Shown: positions 55,745 through 64,000 of the stretch, in pieces | Layout: each line of letters opens with the position of its first letter | How positions within the stretch are numbered: the first letter of the stretch is position 1 | Assembly: GCF_001431465.1 (NCBI RefSeq) | Contig: NZ_LDJJ01000020.1 | Coordinates: 41,706-105,705 of the forward strand | Direction: 5' to 3' | From: Stenotrophomonas terrae | GTDB lineage: Bacteria > Pseudomonadota > Gammaproteobacteria > Xanthomonadales > Xanthomonadaceae | DNA length: 64,000 nucleotides | Translations under genes and position numbers: made by a program | Notes under the pieces: model-generated | Database searches by the model: none | Told to the model about the DNA's origin: nothing | Seen by the model: only the letters and a program-made list of their open reading frames with translations

Positions 55745-56413
55745 ATGAACAGTGAAACCCTGAGCCCGGCCAGGACCGTGGCGAATGTGCATGCAGCCGA
55801 AGTGGTGCGTGAGTACGGGCCGTTCGCCGGCTCGGACACCATCAATGGCGTCAGCTTCGATGGACAGAATGTGTGGGCGGCGACCGGTGCGGCGCTGGTC
55901 GCGTTCGACCCGAGCAATGGCAAGCCGGTGCATACGCTGGCAGTTCCCTGCGATGCCGGCACGGCGTTCGATGGTACCCATCTCTGGCAGATCGCCGAAG
56001 CACGCATCGACAAGATTGATCCACGCAGTGGCAAGGTGCTGGCTTCGATTCCAGCGCCGGGCGCAGGCACCGATTCGGGCATGGCCTGGGCCGAAGGCAG
56101 TCTATGGGTGGGCCAGTACCGGCAGCGCAAGATCCATCAGATCGATCCTTCCAATGGCGCGATCCTGCGCACCATCGAATCGGACCGTTTCGTCACCGGC
56201 GTGACCTGGGTGGATGGCGCGCTTTGGCATGCCACTGGTGAAGCCGGGCAGAGCGACATCCGTCGCTTGCAGGTCGATACAGGTGAGGTGCTGGAACGCC
56301 TGCAGATGCCAGACAACATCGGTGTCAGTGGTCTGGAGTCGGATGGCGGCGAGTTGTTCTACTGCGGTGGCGGCGATGACGGCCGGGTGTATGCGGTGAA
56401 GCGTCCGCGTTGA
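55745..56413 (+). CDS. Six-bladed beta-propeller protein, glutamine cyclotransferase-like/SMP-30-like
   Basis: 222 residues without signal peptide. Propeller repeats: NGVSFDGQNVWAATGAALVA, GTAFDGTHLWQIAEARIDKI, SGMAWAEGSLWVGQYRQRKI, VTGVTWVDGALWHATGE. The blades resemble glutaminyl cyclase (plant/bacterial type) and streptogramin-lyase folds, but no catalytic signature is certain. AGGAG precedes ATG 55745. Possibly regulated by the upstream HTH-like protein. Confidence 0.72.
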   Translation: MNSETLSPARTVANVHAAEVVREYGPFAGSDTINGVSFDGQNVWAATGAALVAFDPSNGKPVHTLAVPCDAGTAFDGTHLWQIAEARIDKIDPRSGKVLASIPAPGAGTDSGMAWAEGSLWVGQYRQRKIHQIDPSNGAILRTIESDRFVTGVTWVDGALWHATGEAGQSDIRRLQVDTGEVLERLQMPDNIGVSGLESDGGELFYCGGGDDGRVYAVKRPR

Positions 56414-56458
56414 GTGGTGTTGTCCTCCTTTACGGGTAGCTGATGTGATGACAGCTTC

Positions 56459-56582
56459 GCGGCTTACGCCGCTCCCACAAGTGCTGCTTCCTGTTGGACC
56501 GCTCCGCGGACCCTCCGGTCTCTCCATCGCTGGATACAGGAGCCCCTCTCCCGCATGCGGGAGAGGGGTTGGGGTGAGGGCA
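56459..56582. repeat. Two extragenic palindromes upstream of the hppA stop
   Basis: GCGGC-ttac-GCCGC followed by TCCCACAA (56459-56480), then a perfect hairpin CCCCTCTCCCGC-at-GCGGGAGAGGGG (56543-56568) with TTGGGGTGAGGG. The second may also serve as a downstream structure for the minus-strand hppA gene and the plus-strand propeller gene. Confidence 0.7.
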
Positions 56583-56603
56583 GCTTTTCGCTGCCAGCGT
56601 GGA

Positions 56604-58631
<2,028 letters not shown>

Positions 58632-58871
58632 GACCCCTCCAGCGTTGGTGGATGCCATACAGCTGTGGATGAAGCGGGGACACGCCGGGTAGATCGAAGC
58701 ACTGGAACAGACCCGGGCCGCGTGCGGCTGTGGTACGTGTCGCTGTGTTCAAACACTCTGAGGCGGCCTGAGTATGACTGGCAGCTGTCTCCACCGCCAG
58801 CAGGCAGCGTTCTTGCCCAGCGGTTCAGCCGCACGCTGGCAACGTCGACAGCTTGCCGATAGGGAAACACC

Positions 58872-59381
58872 ATGATGAAAGCCGCATTCCACTTGATCCT
58901 GCTTGCCGCGCTGCCATTGCCGTTGTTCGCGACCAACGCCAAGCCCGAGATCGAACGGCCTGCAGCCAGTCCGCAGGCCGATGCTGCGCTGCACACCGTA
59001 CGCCAGATTCCAGAAGCCTGCACCCGCATCGAAGGGCGTTTCACCGGCGATGCCGCCGCTCCCTATGACATGCAGTTGGTGCGGACCAGCGCGCAATGCC
59101 AACCGCGCGCCGCATTCCTGGATTCCAGCAAGGTAACGCCAAGCGAAGCCAGCGGCTGGAAGCTCAACGAAGTGGTGCGCATTCCCTCGGCAAGCTGCAG
59201 CACGCAACAGGCCATGATCGAGGTGTGGCGCAAACCGGCCGGCCAGCAGGTCGCGCTGGACGGGCAGGGCCAGAACCGGGTGTACCTGGAAGATGCCAAG
59301 ACGCAGGCAGCGGCCGGGCGCTTGGCCGCGTTGCCGGCCTATTCGGCCATCTTGAAGATGGAAGGAAAGACCTGCCGCTGA
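58872..59381 (+). CDS. Secreted protein of unknown function
   Basis: 169 residues with a signal peptide (MMKAAFHLILLAALPLPLFA, cleavage near ATNA). Three Cys in the mature part (EACTRIEG, SAQCQPRAA, SASCSTQQA) plus a C-terminal Cys suggest disulfides. No family recognised. AGGGAA precedes the ATG. The stop codon lies inside the loop of its terminator (59370-59394). The gap 58659-58871 to divergent hppA shows nothing further. Confidence 0.75.
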   Translation: MMKAAFHLILLAALPLPLFATNAKPEIERPAASPQADAALHTVRQIPEACTRIEGRFTGDAAAPYDMQLVRTSAQCQPRAAFLDSSKVTPSEASGWKLNEVVRIPSASCSTQQAMIEVWRKPAGQQVALDGQGQNRVYLEDAKTQAAAGRLAALPAYSAILKMEGKTCR

Positions 59382-59420
59382 GCGCGGCAGGTTTGGCCAG
59401 GGGCGCAGCACTGCGCCCCT
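59370..59420. terminator. Tandem hairpins between convergent genes
   Basis: ACCTGCCGC-tgagc-GCGGCAGGT then TT (terminator for the plus gene, its loop containing the stop codon), and AGGGGCGCAG-ca-CTGCGCCCCT (59399-59420), which can serve both directions. Confidence 0.7.
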
Positions 59421-59430
59421 GACGGATTGC

Positions 59431-60021
59431 TCACTCGCGCAGCTTGAGTTTGTCTGCCATGCCGTCGAAGGTGCCCTGGTCGGACGGCGACAGATTGGGA
59501 CGGCCGGCGAACACACCCATGGTGATGGTTCCCTGCACGAAGTAGGTCTCGCCTTCTTCCACTTCAATCGTCAACATGTCCTTGGCTTCGGAGTGGACGG
59601 TGTACTCGTGGGTGCCTGGCTCGGCCAGGTGGATGAAGTAGTTGCCGCTGCGCAGCTTGCCCAGTTCCTGCTCACCCTCGCGGACCTTGAAGCCGATCGC
59701 GCCGCCAGTGAACTTCGATGGGCGGAAGAACACGATCTGTGCCTTGTCTGCGGGTGCTGCGGCAATCAGACCGCTGCGGGCGGCGGTTTCACCTGCGACA
59801 GGACTGTCGGAAACTGCCGCATGTGCAGCTTGCGCAGTATCAGCAGTGGTCGCGGTATCGGCTGCTTCAGCCTCTTCCGGCGCGCTTGCGTCGGCCGCGG
59901 ACGCTTCCTGCGCGGCGATGGCGGCATCGGTGGCAGGTGGTGCCTGCACTTGCTGTGCGAAAGCACCCAGCGGAATCAACAAGCTTGCAGACAGGGCCAT
60001 CGCGCACGAACGTAGAAGCAT
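59431..60021 (-). CDS. Secreted DUF2846-type protein
   Basis: 196 residues. Signal peptide MLLRSCAMALSASLLIPLGA (cleavage near AFAQQ), an Ala/Glu/Thr-rich acidic linker (about 30-85), then a beta domain IVFFRPSKFTGGAIGFKVRE, LRSGNYFIHLAEPGTHEYTV, ETYFVQGTITMGVFAGRPNL that matches the DUF2846 pattern. Function unknown. Start: AAGGAG precedes ATG 60021. It follows the next gene by only 4 bases, so they form an operon. Confidence 0.75.
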   Translation of the reverse strand: MLLRSCAMALSASLLIPLGAFAQQVQAPPATDAAIAAQEASAADASAPEEAEAADTATTADTAQAAHAAVSDSPVAGETAARSGLIAAAPADKAQIVFFRPSKFTGGAIGFKVREGEQELGKLRSGNYFIHLAEPGTHEYTVHSEAKDMLTIEVEEGETYFVQGTITMGVFAGRPNLSPSDQGTFDGMADKLKLRE

Positions 60022-60025
60022 CGAA

Positions 60026-60721
60026 CTACTCCTTGGATTGGACCGGGGTTTCCGGCTGGGATGGAACAACAGGTTCTGCAACGGCGCTGCTGCCGTTGCC
60101 GGTTTCGACCGTTGGATCAGAAGTGTTTGTGGTGTCTGGCATGGCAGCGGCTGTCGTGCTTGTTGCAGGCGGTGCTGCGGCCTTGGTTTTGGCGATGCCG
60201 CGTGTGCCTGCAGGAATCTCGATCTCGCGGCCTCTGATGAACATCGCAAATGGCCCCGCTGCGAGTGATACGCCAAGCGCCATTCCACTGTTGTCATCAC
60301 CGGTGGCACCGAGTTTGAACCCGCGCAGCGGCAGCTGGCCTTGTGGCGTTTCCAATGTGCGTGCGGCGATCAACAGCTCACCCGGGGCGCCACCGCCACG
60401 CGCAGCTGCGGCGTGGACGATTTCGCCAGTTCCACGGGTTCCGCGCGGGAGACGTTCAATGCCGTCCAGCAGCAACGGCTCGACCAGCCTGATGGCGAAT
60501 ACGTCGCCGCGCTTGTTGCTGGACGATGCCAGGGGTTCGGCGATTTCGATGACGACCGGCGTGCCGACAGGAATCGCGGGAAGCGCGTCAGCTGCCGGTG
60601 CAGGCGCTGTCTCGGCAGCGCTTACGGTAACGGGTAAGACCTGATCCTGATTGGCTGCGCTACTGGACGCAGCATGCAGTGCCAGCGCCATGGCGGCGCA
60701 GCGGAACAAACGTGATGACAT
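60026..60721 (-). CDS. Secreted protein with Gly/Thr-repeat beta domain
   Basis: 231 residues with a signal peptide (MSSRLFRCAAMALALHAASS, cleavage near SSAANQ). Central beta-rich region: IPVGTPVVIEIAEPLASSSN, RGDVFAIRLVEPLLLDGIER, LPRGTRGTGEIVHAAAARGG; the C-terminus is Ala/Thr/Pro-rich and disordered. The pattern PxGTxVxIEIxEPLSS resembles proteins that handle surface assembly, but no function is assigned. AGGGGGG precedes ATG 60721. A hairpin CTCCCGC...GCGGGAG (60794-60812) lies upstream. Confidence 0.7.
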   Translation of the reverse strand: MSSRLFRCAAMALALHAASSSAANQDQVLPVTVSAAETAPAPAADALPAIPVGTPVVIEIAEPLASSSNKRGDVFAIRLVEPLLLDGIERLPRGTRGTGEIVHAAAARGGGAPGELLIAARTLETPQGQLPLRGFKLGATGDDNSGMALGVSLAAGPFAMFIRGREIEIPAGTRGIAKTKAAAPPATSTTAAAMPDTTNTSDPTVETGNGSSAVAEPVVPSQPETPVQSKE

Positions 60722-60858
60722 GCGGATAGCCCCCCCTGCCTGAACAGGCGATCCTAGCGGGACCAACGCAGGTTTGGAATGTGTCACGCAGACCTCCCGC
60801 TGGCGGCGGGAGAGGCTGGCTTCTGTTGTTTGTTGCAACGTGTTGATGCTGAGAGGAT

Positions 60859-60978
60859 TTACCTCGCAGCGGCTACCTTGTCCTGCTGTGCCAGATGCTG
60901 GCCAACACGGTAACCCGCGCCGGCCAGTACGCAGACGACGAAGAAGCCAAGCATCCCGATCATTATCTTGCGGAACAT
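60859..60978 (-). CDS. Small membrane protein, 39 residues
   Basis: ATG 60978 starts MFRKIMIGMLGFFVVCVLAG, with AGGCGG upstream, and the frame ends at 60859. The product is one hydrophobic segment with a positive N-terminus and a polar tail (GQHLAQQDKVAAAR). No homologue assigned. Base content and codon choice look like coding sequence and the site is plausible; it lies on the same strand as the gene at 60026. It is short, so the call is tentative. Confidence 0.5.
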   Translation of the reverse strand: MFRKIMIGMLGFFVVCVLAGAGYRVGQHLAQQDKVAAAR

Positions 60979-61056
60979 GCTGCACCGCCTGGGTGGAGAC
61001 CTTGGCGGCAGGATGCGCCGCCATTCCACGCGGCACACCTGTCTGAAGTAATGACT

Positions 61057-61173
61057 GTAGAGCCGAGCCATGCTCGGCTGGGGCGTTACCGACAAAGCTC
61101 CACCTGTAGAGCCGAGCGATGCTCGGCTGCGGCGTTAACGGGCAAGCCCCTGCCGAGCATGGCTCGGCACTAC
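61057..61173. repeat. Three SMAG-like GTAG repeats
   Basis: GTAGAGCCGAGC-c-ATGCTCGGCT (61057-61079), GTAGAGCCGAGC-g-ATGCTCGGCT (61106-61128) and an inverted copy (61152-61173, ending GGCACTAC). The units have GTAG ends and a hairpin GCCGAGC/GCTCGGC, as in SMAG elements of Stenotrophomonas maltophilia. The inverted one lies 10 bases downstream of the pfp stop and may form a terminator-like structure. Confidence 0.8.
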
Positions 61174-61182
61174 ATTGCCTGC

Positions 61183-62439
61183 TCAGCCTTCCCAGCTCGG
61201 GAGCTTCTTGGCGACGGCGAGGTTCTTCAACGTCACGTACTTGGGCAGGCCATCGCGGCCATATGGCAGCGGTGCTTCACCGCGGATCAGCGGCTGCAGG
61301 TAGCGGCGCGCCTTCTCGGTGATGCCGAAGCCATCCTTGCGGATGAAGCCGGCCGGCATCTTTTTCTCGTGGTTGGCAACCTTGGACAGCGGCGCGGCCT
61401 CGATTTTCCAGCGGTAAGGCACATCCGAGCTGCGCACGATCACCGGCATCACCGAGTTGTGCCCCTTCAGCGCAAACTGCACCGCGGCCTTGCCCACCGC
61501 CTGCGCCTGTTCCCAGTCGGTCTTGGAGGCGATATGCCGTGCCGAGCGCTGCAGGTAGTCGGGCAGCGTCCAATGCACCTTGTAGCCGAGTTCGGCCTTG
61601 ACCTTGCCGGCCAGGTAGGAAGCCACGCCGCCCAGCTGGGTATGGCCGAAGGAATCCTTGACCCCACCGGCATCGGCAACGAACTGGCCGTCGGCGGTAT
61701 GGATGCCTTCGCTGGCCACCACCACGCAGAAGCCGACCTTCTCCACCACCTGTTTCACCTTGGCCAGGAATACCGGCTCGTCATAGGCGCGCTCGGGCAG
61801 CAGGATGATCTGCGGTGCATCGTTGGGGTTCTCGCCAGCCAGCCCGGCGGCCGCCGCCAGCCAACCGGCGTGGCGGCCCATCGCTTCGTAGATGAAGACG
61901 CGGGTGGAAGTTTCGGCCATCGCCGCCACGTCCAGCGCGGCCTCGCGCACCGACACGGCGGTGTACTTGGCGGCCGAGCCGAAGCCGGGGCAGGTGTCGG
62001 TCACCGCCAGGTCGTTGTCGATGGTCTTGGGCACGCCCACGCAGGTCAGCGGGTAGCCGTATTCCTTGGCCAGCTGCGAAACCTTCAGCGCGGTATCGGC
62101 CGAATCATTGCCGCCGTTGTAGAGGAACCAGCGCACGTCATGCGCCTTGAAGACCTCCAGCAGGCGCTCGTATTTGGCGCGGTCGGCTTCCAGCGACTTG
62201 AGCTTGTAGCGGCACGAGCCGAAGGCTCCGCCCGGCGTATGGGCGAGGGCAGCGATGTTGGCGGCCGACTCCTTCGAAGTGTCGATCAAGTCCTCGCGCA
62301 GCGCGCCGAGAATACCGTTGCGCGCAGCCAACACCTTGATTTTCTTCGACCTTGCTTCGGCGATGACGGCCGAGGCGGTGGCGTTGATGACGGCGGTGAC
62401 ACCGCCGGACTGCGCATACAGCAAGGTTCCTTGGGACAT
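61183..62439 (-). CDS. pfp: Pyrophosphate-dependent 6-phosphofructokinase
   Basis: 418 residues. The nucleotide-site motif YNGGNDSADT (near 105) replaces the ATP-type GGDGS, and PKTIDND has Lys in place of the Gly of ATP-dependent enzymes; both point to PPi as phosphoryl donor. It phosphorylates fructose 6-phosphate reversibly, so it serves glycolysis and gluconeogenesis. Start ATG 62439 (MSQGTLLYAQSGGVTAVINA); the open frame upstream to 62529 does not resemble the family. Divergent from adk. Confidence 0.95.
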   Translation of the reverse strand: MSQGTLLYAQSGGVTAVINATASAVIAEARSKKIKVLAARNGILGALREDLIDTSKESAANIAALAHTPGGAFGSCRYKLKSLEADRAKYERLLEVFKAHDVRWFLYNGGNDSADTALKVSQLAKEYGYPLTCVGVPKTIDNDLAVTDTCPGFGSAAKYTAVSVREAALDVAAMAETSTRVFIYEAMGRHAGWLAAAAGLAGENPNDAPQIILLPERAYDEPVFLAKVKQVVEKVGFCVVVASEGIHTADGQFVADAGGVKDSFGHTQLGGVASYLAGKVKAELGYKVHWTLPDYLQRSARHIASKTDWEQAQAVGKAAVQFALKGHNSVMPVIVRSSDVPYRWKIEAAPLSKVANHEKKMPAGFIRKDGFGITEKARRYLQPLIRGEAPLPYGRDGLPKYVTLKNLAVAKKLPSWEG

Positions 62440-62581
62440 GGGCAATACTCTCCAGAGCGGGGGACATTCCGGGACATTGGCCGGATGCGGTAAGCTGCAC
62501 ATATTGCGGTGCAGCGTGAATCGGCCCATGAGTCTAACGCCGCTGTCCGTCCCGTTTCCTCAAAACATATGGGAGTCAGGA

Positions 62582-63145
62582 ATGCGATTGGTTCTGTTGG
62601 GACCGCCCGGTTCGGGCAAGGGCACACAGGCAACGAGCCTGAAGGAACAACTGCAGGTTCCACACATTTCCACCGGTGATCTGCTGCGCGCCGAAGTGGC
62701 CGCCGGCACCGAGCTGGGCAAGCAGGCCAAGGCCGTGATGGATGCCGGCAACCTGGTGTCCGACGACATCCTGCTGGGCATGCTGGAATCGCGCCTGTCG
62801 CAGGCCGATACCGCCAAGGGCTTCATCCTGGACGGTTACCCGCGCAACGTGGCCCAGGCCAATGCGCTGGGCGAGCTGTTGGCCAAGCTGAACCAGCCGC
62901 TGGACGCCATCGTGCAGCTGGATGTGCCGACCGAACTGCTGGTCGAGCGCATCGCTGGCCGCGCCCAGGAGCAGGGCCGTGCCGATGACAATCCGGAATC
63001 GGTGCGTCAGCGTCTGCAGGTCTACAACGATTCCACCGCACCGGTGATCGATTTCTACGCAGCCAAGGGCACCCTGGCGCGCGTTGACGGTGTTGGCGCG
63101 CTGGACGAAGTGCTGGCCCGCATTCTGGCGGCGATCAAGCGCTGA
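62582..63145 (+). CDS. adk: Adenylate kinase
   Basis: 187 residues starting MRLVLLGPPGSGKGTQATSL (P-loop GPPGSGKGT). NMP-binding HISTGDLLRAEVAAG, catalytic FILDGYPRNVAQA, and a short LID (RAQEQGRADDNPESVRQRLQ) instead of the 30-residue LID of enteric Adk, giving the short-form size. GGAGTCAGGA precedes the ATG. It balances AMP, ADP and ATP. The frame extends far upstream but only this start fits the family. Confidence 0.96.
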   Translation: MRLVLLGPPGSGKGTQATSLKEQLQVPHISTGDLLRAEVAAGTELGKQAKAVMDAGNLVSDDILLGMLESRLSQADTAKGFILDGYPRNVAQANALGELLAKLNQPLDAIVQLDVPTELLVERIAGRAQEQGRADDNPESVRQRLQVYNDSTAPVIDFYAAKGTLARVDGVGALDEVLARILAAIKR

Positions 63146-63216
63146 GGATGCCGCGCTGTGCCGGGTGACCGTCGCAGCGCACAGCGGCCTGGCAGGCTCA
63201 GGCCGCCGCACATACT

Positions 63217-63253
63217 GAAACGCCCGGAGCCATGAGCTGGATCCGGGCGTTTC
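63217..63253 (+). terminator. Intrinsic terminator after adk
   Basis: 12-bp stem GAAACGCCCGGA/TCCGGGCGTTTC around an internal CCA/TGG pair, 72 bases after the adk stop; the arm ends in GTTTCGC. Confidence 0.75.
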
Positions 63254-63476
63254 GCTTGTAAAAGCCAGCTAAGGGCGTGCTCACGGCCCCATCAGCATGA
63301 GCTCCCTGGGGATGGCCTCTTGGGGAGTAGGACCTGAGGGATACTGAGGCTGGCATCACGTATTCTCATTGTGAAGCGTGCGTGACGGTATCGGGGAATC
63401 CCCTACAGGCGTTAGGGGTACACCTACACGACCTCAGGCTTACCCCTTGGCGGCGCGCATCGGCGACAATCTGCGG
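63254..63476. other. Non-coding gap before mpl with mutually exclusive hairpins
   Basis: No gene is seen. CCCC at 63400-63403 can pair upstream with GGGG (63393-63396) or downstream with TAGGGG (63413-63418) as CCCCTA, so two hairpins compete. Promoter and leader of mpl should lie here. Confidence 0.4.
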
Positions 63477-64000
63477 ATGAGCAAGATCCATATTCTCGGC
63501 ATTGCCGGTACTTTCATGGGCGGTGTGGCCGCCTTGGCCCGCGAACTTGGCCATCAGGTCGAAGGCAGCGATCAGGCGGTGTATCCGCCCATGTCCACCC
63601 AGTTGGAAACGCTGGGGATTTCACTGGCGCAAGGCTATCTGCCCGGCAATATCAGCCCGGATTGCGACGAAGTAGTGGTCGGCAACGCGCTTTCGCGCGG
63701 CAATCCGGCGGTGGAGGCGGTGCTGGACTCGGGCCGCCGTTACACCTCGGGTGCGCAATGGCTGTCCGAGCAGGTACTGCCCGGCCGCGACACGCTGGCC
63801 GTCGCCGGTACCCATGGCAAGACCACCACCACCACCATCCTGGCCTATCTGCTGCAGGCCGCCGGGCGCGAGCCGGGTTTCCTGATTGGTGGCGTGGCGG
63901 AGGATTTCGGGGTGTCGGCGCGCTTGGGGCGTTCTGTGCTTGGGGTTGCTGGTGCAGGTGCAGCCCAACCCCCATCCCCCCCTTCGGGGCACCTTCCCCC
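63477..64000 (+). CDS. mpl: UDP-N-acetylmuramate:L-alanyl-gamma-D-glutamyl-meso-DAP ligase Mpl (3' end outside window)
   Basis: Murein-recycling ligase that joins recovered tripeptide to UDP-MurNAc. 174 residues are in the window, starting MSKIHILGIAGTFMGGVAAL (Rossmann loop GIAGTFMGG), with the ATP P-loop AVAGTHGKTTTTT near residue 110, and FLIGGVAEDFGVSARLG near 140. After ARLG the family continues with a conserved EADEYDTAFFD block, but here the frame runs into RSVLGVAGAGAAQPPSPPSG, encoded by a repeat. The gene may contain an in-frame repeat insertion, or be interrupted; the rest lies outside. Confidence 0.88.
   Translation, partial: MSKIHILGIAGTFMGGVAALARELGHQVEGSDQAVYPPMSTQLETLGISLAQGYLPGNISPDCDEVVVGNALSRGNPAVEAVLDSGRRYTSGAQWLSEQVLPGRDTLAVAGTHGKTTTTTILAYLLQAAGREPGFLIGGVAEDFGVSARLGRSVLGVAGAGAAQPPSPPSGHLP
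63966..64000. repeat. REP-like repeat inside the mpl reading frame (partial)
   Basis: CAACCCCCATCC...CCTTCGGGGCACCTTCCCCC continues past the window. The words CCTTCGGGGCACCTTC also occur at 1915-1932, in an extragenic copy. Confidence 0.65.

Overview
This window looks like the chromosome of a Stenotrophomonas-type xanthomonad. GC is high throughout. Three copies of a repeat of the form GTAGAGCCGAGC-x-ATGCTCGGCT (61057-61173) match the SMAG repeat family described from Stenotrophomonas maltophilia. The gene order ilvC-ilvG-ilvM-ilvA-leuA-leuC-leuD-leuB, the short-LID adenylate kinase and the PPi-dependent phosphofructokinase are also typical of Xanthomonadaceae. No tRNA, rRNA, insertion sequence, phage or CRISPR array was recognised.

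Layout. (1) 1-9565, minus strand: branched-chain amino acid operon. It starts with a previously unlisted 39-residue leader peptide carrying Leu-Leu-Val-Leu-Val-Leu-Ile, followed by two intrinsic-terminator hairpins (attenuator). (2) 9800-28550: a 15-gene minus-strand operon for an MSHA-like type IV filament (two related major-type pilins, four further prepilin-like proteins including one of 965 residues, secretin, ATPase, inner-membrane platform, ExeA/MshM-like AAA protein). A convergent BTAD/SARP-type regulator lies at its end, and an 11-bp-spaced triple direct repeat lies in front of it. (3) 28590-34006: gamma-glutamyltransferase and a two-gene beta-propeller unit. (4) 34053-36135: TPP riboswitch and thiC. 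(5) 36242-44061: a lipoprotein, a channel-like membrane protein, a membrane-bound winged-helix/TolB-propeller regulator, and an AraC regulator followed by a large TonB-dependent receptor. (6) 44399-46221: HDOD protein and ppa. (7) 46354-54257: a heme/iron uptake locus: Fur box, ECF sigma, FecR, STN-type TonB receptor, heme oxygenase, DUF454 protein, a coupled 46-residue small ORF, exbB, exbD, tonB. (8) 54477-64000: an uncharacterised HTH protein, a propeller protein, hppA, several secreted or envelope proteins, pfp, adk, and the start of mpl, which seems to carry an in-frame repeat.

Three links stand out. The ilv/leu genes form one biosynthetic unit under attenuation control. The heme locus is self-contained, from sensing (ECF/FecR/STN) through import (receptor, TonB-ExbBD) to heme cleavage (heme oxygenase). 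The window also holds three pyrophosphate enzymes (soluble PPase, proton-pumping PPase, PPi-PFK), which fits a PPi-centred glycolysis. The least understood part is the type IV filament operon, which shares the MSHA core order but has unusual prepilin-like subunits and no visible prepilin peptidase or retraction ATPase.
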